Assembly (NCBI RefSeq): GCF_040681875.1
Contig: NZ_JBFAZP010000008.1
Coordinates: forward strand, 310,001-374,000
Length of the DNA stretch: 64,000 nt
Reading direction: 5' to 3'
DNA from: Longispora sp040681875
Lineage (GTDB): Bacteria > Actinomycetota > Actinomycetes > Mycobacteriales > Micromonosporaceae
Positions 34,923-43,742 of the stretch are shown in pieces. Position 1 is the stretch's first letter; each line of letters starts with the position of its first letter. The notes beneath the pieces are model-generated. The model was not told the DNA's origin. It was given only the letters and a program-made list of their open reading frames with translations, and searched no databases. Made by a program: the position numbers and the translations under genes.

Positions 34923-36212
34923 GTGGCGTTGCAGGTCTTCTGGTGTGAGCACGCCTGGCTGCCCGACGGGCCCGCCGACGGGGTGCTGATCGTGGTCGAC
35001 GACGGCCGGATCGCCTCCGTGATGGTCGACCAGCCCCCGCAGGGCGAACGCCTGCCCGGCCTCACCCTGCCCGGCTTCGCCAACGCCCACTCCCACGCCT
35101 TCCACCGCGCGCTGCGGGGCCGCACCAGGGGTGACTCCTTCTGGAGCTGGCGCGAGGGCATGTACGCCCTCGCCGACCGCCTCACCCCGGACACCTACCT
35201 CCGGCTCGCGACGGCGACGTACGCGGAGATGGCCCTGGCCGGCGTCACCTCCGTCGGCGAGTTCCACTACCTGCACCACGGCCCCGGCGGCCGCCCCTAC
35301 GCCGACCCGAACGCGATGGGCCAGGCCCTGATCCGGGCCGCCCGCGACGCCGGGATCCGCCTCACCCTGCTGGACACCTGCTACCTGGCCGGCGGGATCG
35401 GCGTCGCCCCCAACGAGACGCAGCTGCGGTTCTCCGACGGCGACGCGGCGGCCTGGCAGGACCGGGTGCGCGGGCTGACGCCGGACCCGAACACCGTGGT
35501 CGGCGCGGCGATCCACTCCGTCCGCGCCGTGCCGCGCGACCAGCTGTCCGCAGTGGACAACGGCGGCCCGCTGCACGTGCACCTCTCCGAGCAGCCGGCC
35601 GAGAACGACCAGTGCCTCGCCGCCTATGGCGTGACCCCCACCGCGTTGCTGCACGGGGCGGGCGTCCTCGGGCCCCGGACCAGCGCCGTGCACGCCACCC
35701 ACCTCACGCCGGAGGACATCGGCCTGCTGGGCGCGACGCGTACCACCGCGTGCTTCTGCCCGACGACCGAGGCGGACCTGGCGGACGGCATCGGCCCGGC
35801 CCGCGAACTCGCCGACGCCGGCAGCCCGCTGTCCCTGGGCAGCGACCAGCACGCGCTGATCGACCCCCTCGAAGAGGCCCGCCGGCTGGAGCACCACGAC
35901 CGGCTCCGGACCGGGCAGCGCGGCCGGTTCACCGGCTCCGAGCTGGTCACGGCCCTGACGAACCACGCCAGCCTCGGATGGGAGGGCACCGGCACGATCA
36001 GCCCCGGCGCGGCGGCGGACCTGGTCACGATCCGCACCGACACGGTCCGCACGGCCGGCGCGGCCCCGGCCCAACTGCTGCTCGCCGCGTCCGCCGCCGA
36101 CATCTCCCGGGTCGTCGTCGGCGGGTCGACGGTCGCCCGCGACGGGGAGCACGTGTCCCTCGGTAACGTAGGGATCCTGTTGCGGGACGCGATCGCGGAG
36201 GCATGGGCTTGA
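34923..36212 (+). CDS. hutF: Formimidoylglutamate deiminase
   Basis: A 429-residue amidohydrolase, N-formimidoyl-glutamate to N-formylglutamate and ammonia. Metal-binding HxH is in LPGFANAHSHAFHRALRGRT; later ligands are in LHVHLSEQ, HATHLTPEDI and SLGSDQHALIDPLEEARRLEHHDRL. The length fits the HutF family. It overlaps hutI by 10 bp. The next enzyme of this route, N-formylglutamate amidohydrolase, is not in the cluster and must be encoded elsewhere. The start is GTG 34923; GAGGA directly before it is close, so initiation may be weak. Confidence 0.93.
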   Translation: MALQVFWCEHAWLPDGPADGVLIVVDDGRIASVMVDQPPQGERLPGLTLPGFANAHSHAFHRALRGRTRGDSFWSWREGMYALADRLTPDTYLRLATATYAEMALAGVTSVGEFHYLHHGPGGRPYADPNAMGQALIRAARDAGIRLTLLDTCYLAGGIGVAPNETQLRFSDGDAAAWQDRVRGLTPDPNTVVGAAIHSVRAVPRDQLSAVDNGGPLHVHLSEQPAENDQCLAAYGVTPTALLHGAGVLGPRTSAVHATHLTPEDIGLLGATRTTACFCPTTEADLADGIGPARELADAGSPLSLGSDQHALIDPLEEARRLEHHDRLRTGQRGRFTGSELVTALTNHASLGWEGTGTISPGAAADLVTIRTDTVRTAGAAPAQLLLAASAADISRVVVGGSTVARDGEHVSLGNVGILLRDAIAEAWA

Positions 36213-37330
36213 GCCTGCTCATCAAGAACGTCGGCGAACTGTTCGACGCCGAGGGCGACGCCCTGGTCATCGAGGGCGACCGGATCTCCTGGATCGGATA
36301 CGGCGCGCCCGCCGCCGACGAGGTCTTCGACGCCGAGGGCCGCGCCGTCCTCCCCGGCTGGGTGGACAGCCACAGCCACCTGGTGTTCGCCGGCGACCGG
36401 ACCGCGGAGTTCACGGCCCGGATGGCCGGTCAGCCGTACGCGGCCGGCGGCATCTCCGTGACCACGAACGCGACCCGGGCGGCCTCCGACGAGGAGCTCG
36501 CCGCGAACCTGGCCCGGCACGTCGCCGAGGCCGTCGCCGGGGGCACGACCTGCCTGGAGACGAAGACCGGCTACGGGCTCAACGTCCCCGACGAGGTGCG
36601 TTCGGCCCGGGTGATCGCCGCCTCGGCCGTCGACGAGGGCACCTTCCTCGGCGCGCACCTGGTGCCGGCCGGCAGCACCGCCGACGACTACGTGAAACTC
36701 GTCGCGGGGGAGATGCTCGACGCGGTCGCGCCGTACGTGCGCTGGGCCGACGTGTTCTGCGAGCGGGGCGCGTTCGACTACGACCAGTCCCGGTACGTCC
36801 TGGAGGCCGCCGCCGCCAAGGGCCTCGGCCTGCGGGTGCACGGCAACCAGCTCGGCCCCGGCCCCGGGGTGCGGCTGGCCTGCGAGATGACGGCCGCCAG
36901 CGTCGACCACTGCACCTACCTGACCAGGGACGACATCGCCATGCTCGCCGGGTGCGACACCGTGGCGACCCTGCTGCCGGCGTGCGACCTGTCCACCCGC
37001 CAGCCGCTGCCCGACGCGCGGGGGCTGCTCGACGCGGGGGCGACGGTGGCGCTGGCGAGCAACTGCAACCCGGGGTCCTCGTACACGTCGTCGATGGCGT
37101 TCTGTGTGACCACGGCCGTGCTCCAGATGCGGATGACCGTGGCCGAGGCGGTGCGGGCGGCGACCCTGGGCGGAGCCCTCGCCCTGCGCCGCGACGACGT
37201 GGGCGTGCTGAAGGTCGGCGCCCGGGCGGACGTGCACGTCCTGGCGGCCCCGAGCGCGACCTGGCTGGCCTACCGGCCGGGGATGCCGTTAACCCACGCC
37301 GTGTGGCGGGCCGGGGCGCGGGTAGTGTGA
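36203..37330 (+). CDS. hutI: Imidazolonepropionase
   Basis: A 375-residue amidohydrolase, imidazolone propionate to N-formimidoyl-glutamate. Visible are the metal site LPGWVDSHSHLVFAGDR, EFTARMAGQPYAAGGISVTTNATRAA, ETKTGYGLNV, the second metal His in GLRVHGNQLGPGPGVRLACEM, and ALASNCNPGSSYTSSMAF. Complete for the family and last gene of the hut operon; the ATG overlaps hutF by 10 bases, giving coupled translation. Confidence 0.97.
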   Translation: MGLSLLIKNVGELFDAEGDALVIEGDRISWIGYGAPAADEVFDAEGRAVLPGWVDSHSHLVFAGDRTAEFTARMAGQPYAAGGISVTTNATRAASDEELAANLARHVAEAVAGGTTCLETKTGYGLNVPDEVRSARVIAASAVDEGTFLGAHLVPAGSTADDYVKLVAGEMLDAVAPYVRWADVFCERGAFDYDQSRYVLEAAAAKGLGLRVHGNQLGPGPGVRLACEMTAASVDHCTYLTRDDIAMLAGCDTVATLLPACDLSTRQPLPDARGLLDAGATVALASNCNPGSSYTSSMAFCVTTAVLQMRMTVAEAVRAATLGGALALRRDDVGVLKVGARADVHVLAAPSATWLAYRPGMPLTHAVWRAGARVV

Positions 37331-37426
37331 CACATTTCTATGCATCGATATCACGGGTTCGGTAGCCTGCTTCCACCGTTCGGTCGGTCCCCTCTCCACC
37401 GGACGGTCCCCTGTGGAGGAGGCACC

Positions 37427-39871
37427 ATGCGACCTACCCCCCTACTCGTAGGCCTGACCACGCTCGTCGCGGTCCTGGCCCTCACCGCCGTCAGCGCCGA
37501 GGGCGCGGACCCCGGCCACACGCTGTCGGTGGCCGGCAGTTCCGAACGCGTCAAGCTCGGCGCCGACGGCACCTACCAGGTCAGCCTGGACAACGGCCGG
37601 ACCTGGAGCCGGTCGCGGCCCCAGGCCAGCCGGATCAAGCTGCGCAACCGCACCTTCGACCCCAAGGCCCAGGGCATGACGCTCGGCCGGCGGGTCGACG
37701 GCGGCGCGTACCTCGTGCAGTTCTCCGGCGCGCCCCTGGACAGCCAGCGCCGCGAGCTGGCCCGGCTCGGCGCGCGGCTCGGCGCGTTCGTCCCCGACTT
37801 CGCGTACGTGGTCCGGATGGACCCGGCCACCCGCGCCAAGGTCGAGTCCCTGCCGTACGTGCGCTGGGTCGGCGGCTACGAGGCGGCCGACAAGTACGAC
37901 CCGGCCCCGACCGCCGGCCGGTACGCGATCACCCTGGTCGAGCGCGACACCCAGGACCAGAGCGACGTCGTGGACCGGATCCGGGCGCTCGGCGCGACCC
38001 TGGAGGCCGTGTCCGCGAGCCAGCGGCTCATCGAGGCGACCCTGACCCCCGCCCAGGTGGCGTCCCTCGCCGGCCTCGGCGCGGTGCTCGCCCTCGACCC
38101 GGTCGGCGCCCCGGGCACCGACATGGACAAGGCCCGCGAGGACGGCGGCGCGAACGCGATCGAGGCCGCGCGCGGGTACGCCGGCCAGGGGGTGCGCGGC
38201 GAGGTGATGGACGGCGGGCTGCGGACCACCCACCAGGAGTTCGGCGCGAAGCCCCCGGTGCTGCACGGGGCGAACACCACCGACACCAGCCACGGCACGT
38301 CCACCTACGGCCAGATCTTCGCCTCCGGGGTCACCCCGGCGGCCCGGGGACTGCTGCCCCAGGCCCAGGGCATCATCGCCGCCTACAGCAAGGTCACCGA
38401 CCGGTACGCGCACTCCGCGCAGCTCGTCGACCCGGCCGGCCCGTACCGGGCGGTGTTCCAGAGCAACAGCTGGGGCGGCACCCTGACCACGTCCTACACC
38501 TCCGTCTCGGCGGCCATGGACGACATCGTCTTCGACCACGACCTGCTGATCTGCCAGTCGCAGAGCAACGCCGGCACCCGCAGTTCCCGGCCCGAGGCGT
38601 GGGCGAAGAACGTGGTCAGCGTCGGCGGCCAGTACCACTACGACACCCTCGGCCGGACCGACGACAAGTGGAGCGGCGGCGCGAGCATCGGGCCGGCCAC
38701 CGACGGCCGGATCAAGCCCGAGCTGTCCAACTACTACGACGCGATCTACACGACCTCGTCGAGCAGCAACACCTCCTACACGAGCTCCTTCGGGGGTACC
38801 AGCGGCGCGACCCCGATCACCTGCGGCAACTTCGGCCTGCTGTACCAGATGTGGTCCGACGGGGTGTTCTCCGGAGCGCCCGGCCAGGCCCGGGACGTGT
38901 TCGACAGCCGCCCGCACGCCGCCACGGCCAAGGCGCTGATGGTCAACCAGGCGAACTCCTACGCGTTCACCGGCGAGACCGCCGACCTGACCCGGGTGCA
39001 CCAGGGCTGGGGCACGGCGAGCGTCGGCAACCTGTACAGCCAGGCGCAGGCCAACGGCTGGCGGCTCCCGATCCTGGTCAACGAGTCCGACCTGCTCGGC
39101 GTCGGCCAGAAGAAGACCTACACGATCACCACGGACGGTACGCAGCCGCTGCGCGCCACCATGGTCTACACGGACCCGCAGGGCTCGCCGACGGCGTCGG
39201 TCGCCCGGGTCAACGACCTGTCCCTGAAGGTCACGGCCCCCAACGGCACCGTGTACTGGGGCAACAACGGCCTGAAGGCCGGCAACTGGTCCACCTCGGG
39301 CGGGTCCTCCAACACCCTCGACACCACGGAGAACGTGCTGGTCCAGACCCCGGCGGCCGGAACCTGGACGATCGAGGTACTCGCGGACGAGGTCAACGTG
39401 GACGGCCACCCGGAGACCCCGGCGACCGACGCGGACTACGCGCTGGTCGTGACGGCCAAGACCGGGGTCACGCCGACCCCGACGGCCTCGGCGAGCCCGT
39501 CCCCGTCGGCGTCCCCGACCACCGGGCCGCGGAAGTTCACCAACGACGCCGACTTCGCGATCGCGGACAACTCCACGGTCGAGAGCCCGATCACGGTGGG
39601 CGGGGTGGCCGGCAACGCGCCCGCGACCCTCAAGGTGGACGTGAACATCCTGCACACCTACCGGGGTGACCTGGTCCTGTCCCTGGTCGCGCCGGACGGC
39701 ACGGTGTACCTCCTGGAGGACTTCGCCAACAACGACAGCGCGGACAACGTGGTCAAGCAGTACACGGTGAACGCGTCGGCCGAGGTCGCCAACGGGGTGT
39801 GGAAACTCCGGGTGGCGGACACGGCCAGCGCCGACACGGGCACCCTGACCACCTGGTCGGTGACCTTCTAG
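37427..39871 (+). CDS. Secreted subtilisin-like (S8) serine protease with C-terminal P-domain
   Basis: An 814-residue protein: signal peptide (MRPTPLLVGLTTLVAVLALTAVSAEGA), a propeptide-like region to about residue 230, and an S8 domain with D262 (GEVMDGGLRTTHQEF), H289 (DTSHGTSTYGQIFA) and S459 (FGGTSGATPI). Then come a beta domain (about 560-690), a Thr/Pro/Ser linker (TPTASASPSPSASPTTGP) and a convertase-type P-domain (FTNDADFAIADNSTVESPITV...HTYRGDLVLSLVAPDGT...VWKLRVADTA). Spacing D262-H289 is short but usual for this kexin/lantibiotic-like branch. Extracellular proteolysis. GGAGGAGG lies before the ATG. A hairpin follows the stop. Confidence 0.92.
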   Translation: MRPTPLLVGLTTLVAVLALTAVSAEGADPGHTLSVAGSSERVKLGADGTYQVSLDNGRTWSRSRPQASRIKLRNRTFDPKAQGMTLGRRVDGGAYLVQFSGAPLDSQRRELARLGARLGAFVPDFAYVVRMDPATRAKVESLPYVRWVGGYEAADKYDPAPTAGRYAITLVERDTQDQSDVVDRIRALGATLEAVSASQRLIEATLTPAQVASLAGLGAVLALDPVGAPGTDMDKAREDGGANAIEAARGYAGQGVRGEVMDGGLRTTHQEFGAKPPVLHGANTTDTSHGTSTYGQIFASGVTPAARGLLPQAQGIIAAYSKVTDRYAHSAQLVDPAGPYRAVFQSNSWGGTLTTSYTSVSAAMDDIVFDHDLLICQSQSNAGTRSSRPEAWAKNVVSVGGQYHYDTLGRTDDKWSGGASIGPATDGRIKPELSNYYDAIYTTSSSSNTSYTSSFGGTSGATPITCGNFGLLYQMWSDGVFSGAPGQARDVFDSRPHAATAKALMVNQANSYAFTGETADLTRVHQGWGTASVGNLYSQAQANGWRLPILVNESDLLGVGQKKTYTITTDGTQPLRATMVYTDPQGSPTASVARVNDLSLKVTAPNGTVYWGNNGLKAGNWSTSGGSSNTLDTTENVLVQTPAAGTWTIEVLADEVNVDGHPETPATDADYALVVTAKTGVTPTPTASASPSPSASPTTGPRKFTNDADFAIADNSTVESPITVGGVAGNAPATLKVDVNILHTYRGDLVLSLVAPDGTVYLLEDFANNDSADNVVKQYTVNASAEVANGVWKLRVADTASADTGTLTTWSVTF

Positions 39872-39880
39872 CCCCGGTGT

Positions 39881-39916
39881 CGCCCCGGGACCTGCTTCCC
39901 CAGAGGTCCCGGGGCG
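39881..39916 (+). terminator. Hairpin terminator after the subtilase gene
   Basis: CGCCCCGGGACCT and AGGTCCCGGGGCG form 13 perfect pairs around a 10-base loop, 9 bases after the stop codon. No T-tract. Confidence 0.75.
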
Positions 39917-39991
39917 CCCCACGTACCCGACGCACGGTGTCGACCTTGGTGGGTTCGGGATGGCGGCCCGGGCGGGTTACCCGGGAAGATC

Positions 39992-40339
39992 ATGGCCATG
40001 GGACACGGGTGGGTGTGGTCGAAGGTCGGCGCCGTCCACGGGGCCCGTGGTGGGGACGCCGTCGCCTGCGCCGGTGGGATCCACTCCCACAGGTACCGCC
40101 TCCACCCACCCGCCGACAGCTCCTACGAGCGCTGCGTCGGCCTGACGTGGTGCTCGAACTGCCGCGAGTACGCCGGCGCCATGGTGTTCGTCCCGCGGGA
40201 CGAACACCTCCCGGACCTCCTCGCCGAGCTGCCGGCGGCCGAGCGGGAGCGGCTGGCCCGGAGCGAGCTGACGATGCTCGACCATCTTGACCGCCTCGTC
40301 CGGCGGGGACTGTGGCCCGCCGGCCGGGGTCAGGCGTAG
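39992..40339 (+). CDS. Small Cys-containing hypothetical protein
   Basis: A 115-residue protein. The central part has a CxxC pattern with spaced Cys (YERCVGLTWCSNCREYAGAMVFVPRDEHLPDLLAELPAAERERLARSELTMLDHLDRLVRRGLW), possibly a small metal-binding or redox site (C..C..C). The GGGAAG before the ATG supports this start. No family recognised. The last 10 bases overlap the convergent neighbour. Confidence 0.65.
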   Translation: MAMGHGWVWSKVGAVHGARGGDAVACAGGIHSHRYRLHPPADSSYERCVGLTWCSNCREYAGAMVFVPRDEHLPDLLAELPAAERERLARSELTMLDHLDRLVRRGLWPAGRGQA

Positions 40340-40683
40340 ACGCGGTCCAGGACGTCCAACGCGGCCGGGGCCAGCCCCTCCCGGGCACTCCCGTCGGCCG
40401 GGTGCCCCAGGTCGCGGGCCGCCTCCAGGTGCATCTCCGCGCGTTCGAGGTCCACCGGCAGCCCGCCGCCGCGCAGGTAGTCCACGCCGAGGGTGAAGTG
40501 CTCGCCGGCCACCACGGCCTCGTCGTCCTGGAGCCCGCCGTCGAGCAGGTCGTCGATCAGCGGGTCGGCGGCCACGTGGCCGAAGTCGCGGGCGACCTGG
40601 AGCCAGCGGTACGCGAGCGGGGCCGGCAGGACGGCCAAACCCTCGAGGTCGCCCTGGCGAGCCATCTCCACAAAGTCGGTCAT
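40330..40683 (-). CDS. Hypothetical helical (Sel1/TPR-like) protein
   Basis: A 117-residue all-helical protein (MARQGDLEGLAVLPAPLAYRWLQVARDFGHVAADPLIDDLLDGG..., GEHFTLGVDYLRGGGLPVDLERAEMHLEAARDLGHP). The YLRGGGLPVDLERAEMHLEAA stretch looks like a Sel1/TPR unit. A TACCGT box ends 7 nt before the ATG, so it is probably transcribed from its own leaderless promoter. Function unknown; such proteins usually mediate protein contacts. Confidence 0.7.
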   Translation of the reverse strand: MTDFVEMARQGDLEGLAVLPAPLAYRWLQVARDFGHVAADPLIDDLLDGGLQDDEAVVAGEHFTLGVDYLRGGGLPVDLERAEMHLEAARDLGHPADGSAREGLAPAALDVLDRVYA

Positions 40684-40735
40684 GAGCGCGACGGTATCGG
40701 GCGGATTGTTGTTCGGACAAGGTCCTCGGGGTGTT

Positions 40736-42115
40736 TCACAGCACCAGGCTCAACAGGCCGGCCATCGCGAAACCGACCACGGACAGGATCGTCTCCAGCA
40801 CGGTCCATGTCTTCAGGGTGTCCTTGACGGACATGTTGAAGTACCGCGAGACGATCCAGAAGCCGCCGTCGTTGACGTGCGAGGCGATGATCGAACCGGC
40901 GGCGATCGCGCACGCCACCAGGGCGATCCTGGGCTGGCTGAGCCCGTCGGCGGCCACCAGCGGGGCCACGATGCCGCCGGTCGTCACGATCGCGACGGTC
41001 GCCGAACCCTGGGCCAGGCGCAGGCCGCAACTGATCAGGTACGCCAGCACGATGGTCGGCAGGCCCGCCGACTTGAGCGTGCCGGCCAGCGCCGCGCCCA
41101 CCCCGGTGGCGGAGATCACCTTCCCGAAGAACGCGCCCGCGCCGACCACGAGCAGGATCATGCCGATCGGCTTGAGGGAGGCGCCGGTGAGCGCGGCCAG
41201 CTCCGTACCCGTCATGCCCCGCCGGATGCCGAGCAGCCAGAAGGCGAGCAGGACCGCGATGGTCAGCGCGATCGACGGGTTGCCGAGGAACGTCAGGTAG
41301 GGCGTGACCGCGCTCTTCGGGGCCCACACGTTGCTGAACGTCGCCCCGAGGATGAGCAGCAGCGGGATCCCGATGATCGCGCCCACCAGGCCCAGCGACA
41401 CCGGCCGGTGGTCCTCGTCGGGCTCGGCGGCCACGAAGTCCGCCGGCACCTCCACCATGACCCGCTTGCCGATCCAGGTCGGCCACAGGATGCCCGCCAC
41501 CGCGAACGCCGGCAGCCCGCAGGCCAGGCCCATCACGATGATCCAGCCCATGTCGACCCCGAGCAGGCCGGCGATCGCGACCGGGCCGGGGTGCGGCGGC
41601 AGGAACGCGTGCGTCATGGACAGGCCGGCGAGCAGGGGGAGCGCGTAGAGGACCAGGGAGCGGCCGCCGCGCCGGGCCGCCACGTAGACCAGCGGGGCGA
41701 GGACGAAGATCCCGATGTCGAAGAACACCGGGATGCCGAAGATCAGGCCCGCGAGGCCCATCGCGACGGGCGCGCCGCGTTCCCCGAACGTCGACAGCAG
41801 CTTGCGGGTGAGCACCTCCGCCCCGCCGGACGCCTCCAGGATCGCGCCGAGCACCGTGCCCAGCCCGATGATCACGGCGATGTGGCCGAGGATGCCGCCG
41901 AACCCGGTCTCCAGGATCGAGTCTCCGGACTTCAGGGCCGTGCCGACCAGCTTGCTGACCGGCAGGCCGGCGGCGAGCCCGAGGAGCAGGCCGGAGATCA
42001 GCAGGGCGATGAACGGTTCGAGCTTCACCCGGATGATGAGGACGAGCAGCACCGCGATGGCGAGCCCGCAGAGGACGAGCAGCCCGCCGGTCTCCTTCTG
42101 CAGCCAGTGGATCAT
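40736..42115 (-). CDS. GntP-family gluconate:H+ symporter
   Basis: A 459-residue permease with about 12-14 membrane helices. GntP hallmarks: VKLEPFIALLISGLLLGLAAG, GFGGILGHIAVIIGLGTVLGAILEASGGAEVL, GIPVFFDIGIFVLAPLVY, HAFLPPHPGPVAIAGLLGVDMG and the C-terminal ASHVNDGGFWIVSRYFNMSVKDTLKTWTVLET. Family members import gluconate and related sugar acids with protons. Here it is the third gene of a unit with a deacylase and a PLP deaminase, so an amino sugar acid (glucosaminate or its N-acetyl form) is a plausible substrate. A stem (CCTGGCC...GGCCAGG, 42141-42166) lies in the 67-bp gap upstream. Confidence 0.93.
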   Translation of the reverse strand: MIHWLQKETGGLLVLCGLAIAVLLVLIIRVKLEPFIALLISGLLLGLAAGLPVSKLVGTALKSGDSILETGFGGILGHIAVIIGLGTVLGAILEASGGAEVLTRKLLSTFGERGAPVAMGLAGLIFGIPVFFDIGIFVLAPLVYVAARRGGRSLVLYALPLLAGLSMTHAFLPPHPGPVAIAGLLGVDMGWIIVMGLACGLPAFAVAGILWPTWIGKRVMVEVPADFVAAEPDEDHRPVSLGLVGAIIGIPLLLILGATFSNVWAPKSAVTPYLTFLGNPSIALTIAVLLAFWLLGIRRGMTGTELAALTGASLKPIGMILLVVGAGAFFGKVISATGVGAALAGTLKSAGLPTIVLAYLISCGLRLAQGSATVAIVTTGGIVAPLVAADGLSQPRIALVACAIAAGSIIASHVNDGGFWIVSRYFNMSVKDTLKTWTVLETILSVVGFAMAGLLSLVL

Positions 42116-42182
42116 GTGTGTTCCTTCGCCTGAGGGGACACCTGGCCGACAGGAGCACCGGCCAGGGCGTGCGCGGTGCTGG

Positions 42183-43742
42183 TCAGGAGGTGGTGCTCTC
42201 GGTGCCCCGGTCGCCCCGGCGCAGCGCCCGGCCCGGTAGCGCCCCGGTCGGCCGGCCGTCGGCGAGCACGGCGACGCCGTTGACGTACACGTGCGCGATG
42301 CCCTTCGCCGCCCGCCGGGGCTCGTCGAAGGTGGCCGTGTCGGTGATCTTCGCGGGATCGAAGACCACCAGATCGGCGTGGTACCCGACGTGGATCTGCC
42401 CCCGCTGGGTCAGCCGCAGCCGGCGCGCGGGCCGCCCGGTCATGTGCGCCACGCACTCCTCCAGGGACAGCACGCCCAGCTCGCGCACGTAGTGGCCCAG
42501 GTAGCGGGGGAAGGTGCCCCAGGCGCGCGGGTGCGGCCGGTCGCCGACCAGCAGGCCGTCGGAGCCCACCGTGTGCGCGGGGTGCCGCATGATCGCCCGG
42601 ACGTTCTCCTCGTGCCCGACGTGCTGCAGGATCGTGGTGCCGAGCCGGTCGCGGACCAGCAGGTCGAGGAACGCGTCGGTGTCGGGCACCCGGGTGCCGA
42701 CCAGGTGCGCGAGTTCCGGGTCGCGGACCCCGGCGATCTGGATCGTCTCCCAGTCGGTGACCACCCCGTGGCAGCCGTCGGAACCCTCGACCTCCATCGC
42801 GTGCCGGATCCGGTCGCGCACCCCCGGGTCCGCCAGCCGGTCCAGGGTCGCCGCGGGGCCGCCCTCCGCCGCCCAGCTCGGCAGCAGCGCGGCGAGCGTG
42901 GTCGAGCCGGGCAGGTAGGGGTACGTGTCGAGGGTGACGTCGACCCCGGCCCGGTCGATCAGGTCGAGGAGTTCGCCGGCCCGGCCCTGGTTCACGCCGA
43001 AGTTCATCGTGGCGTGCGCGAGGTGCAGGGCGCAGCCGGACTGCCGGGAGATCTCGATCATCTCCGCGTAGCCCTCCAGGGCACCCTTGCCGTAGGAGCG
43101 CTGGTGCGGGGCGTGGAACCCGTGGTACGAGGCCACCACCTGGCACAGCGCGACCAGCTCGGCGGTGTCGGCGTACATCCCCGGCACGTACGTCAGCCCG
43201 CTGGACATGCCCACCGCGCCCTCCTCCAGGCCCCGGGCGAGGATGGCGCGCATCCGGTCCAGCTCGGACGTCGTGGGCGGCCGGTTCTCCCAGCCCGTGA
43301 CGAGGGCCCGCACCGAGCCGTGCGGCACCAGGTAGCACGCGTTGACGGCGATGCCCTCGTCCAGCCGGTCCAGGTACTCCCCGACGCTCCGCCACGACCA
43401 GTCGAAGCCGTCCGGGTCCCCGTTCCAGCCGGCGATCTGCTGCCGGAGCTGGGGGAGCGTGACGTCGTCCACCGGCGCGTACGACAGCCCGTCCTGGCCC
43501 AGCACCTCGCACGTCACGCCCTGGCTGATCTTCGCCACGTGGCTGGGTTCCAGCAGCAGCCGCAGGTCGGAGTGCGCGTGCATGTCGATGAACCCGGGCG
43601 CGAGCACCAGGCCGGACGCGTCGATCCCGTCCCCGCCGATCGCGCCGATCTGGGTGATCAGGCCGCTGGTGACCCGCACGTCGGCCCGGTAGCCGGGCGC
43701 GCCCGTCCCGTCGATGACCGTGGCGTCGCGGAAGACCACCAT
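42183..43742 (-). CDS. D-aminoacylase-type amidohydrolase (N-acyl-D-amino acid / sugar-acid deacetylase)
   Basis: A 519-residue zinc amidohydrolase. Metal HxH in LAPGFIDMHAHSDLRLLLEP; the zinc-bridging Cys of D-aminoacylases is in GVTCEVLGQDGLSYAP; further ligands are in HLAHATMNFGVNQ and HVGHEENVRA, and GSDGLLVGDRPHPRAWGTFPRYLGHYVRE is a strong family block. Known members hydrolyse N-acyl-D-amino acids, and related proteins deacetylate N-acetyl-glucosaminate. It overlaps the deaminase stop by one base (TGATG). The gene context (GntP, PLP deaminase, KDG-type kinase, RidA) favours an amino sugar acid as substrate. Confidence 0.9.
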   Translation of the reverse strand: MVVFRDATVIDGTGAPGYRADVRVTSGLITQIGAIGGDGIDASGLVLAPGFIDMHAHSDLRLLLEPSHVAKISQGVTCEVLGQDGLSYAPVDDVTLPQLRQQIAGWNGDPDGFDWSWRSVGEYLDRLDEGIAVNACYLVPHGSVRALVTGWENRPPTTSELDRMRAILARGLEEGAVGMSSGLTYVPGMYADTAELVALCQVVASYHGFHAPHQRSYGKGALEGYAEMIEISRQSGCALHLAHATMNFGVNQGRAGELLDLIDRAGVDVTLDTYPYLPGSTTLAALLPSWAAEGGPAATLDRLADPGVRDRIRHAMEVEGSDGCHGVVTDWETIQIAGVRDPELAHLVGTRVPDTDAFLDLLVRDRLGTTILQHVGHEENVRAIMRHPAHTVGSDGLLVGDRPHPRAWGTFPRYLGHYVRELGVLSLEECVAHMTGRPARRLRLTQRGQIHVGYHADLVVFDPAKITDTATFDEPRRAAKGIAHVYVNGVAVLADGRPTGALPGRALRRGDRGTESTTS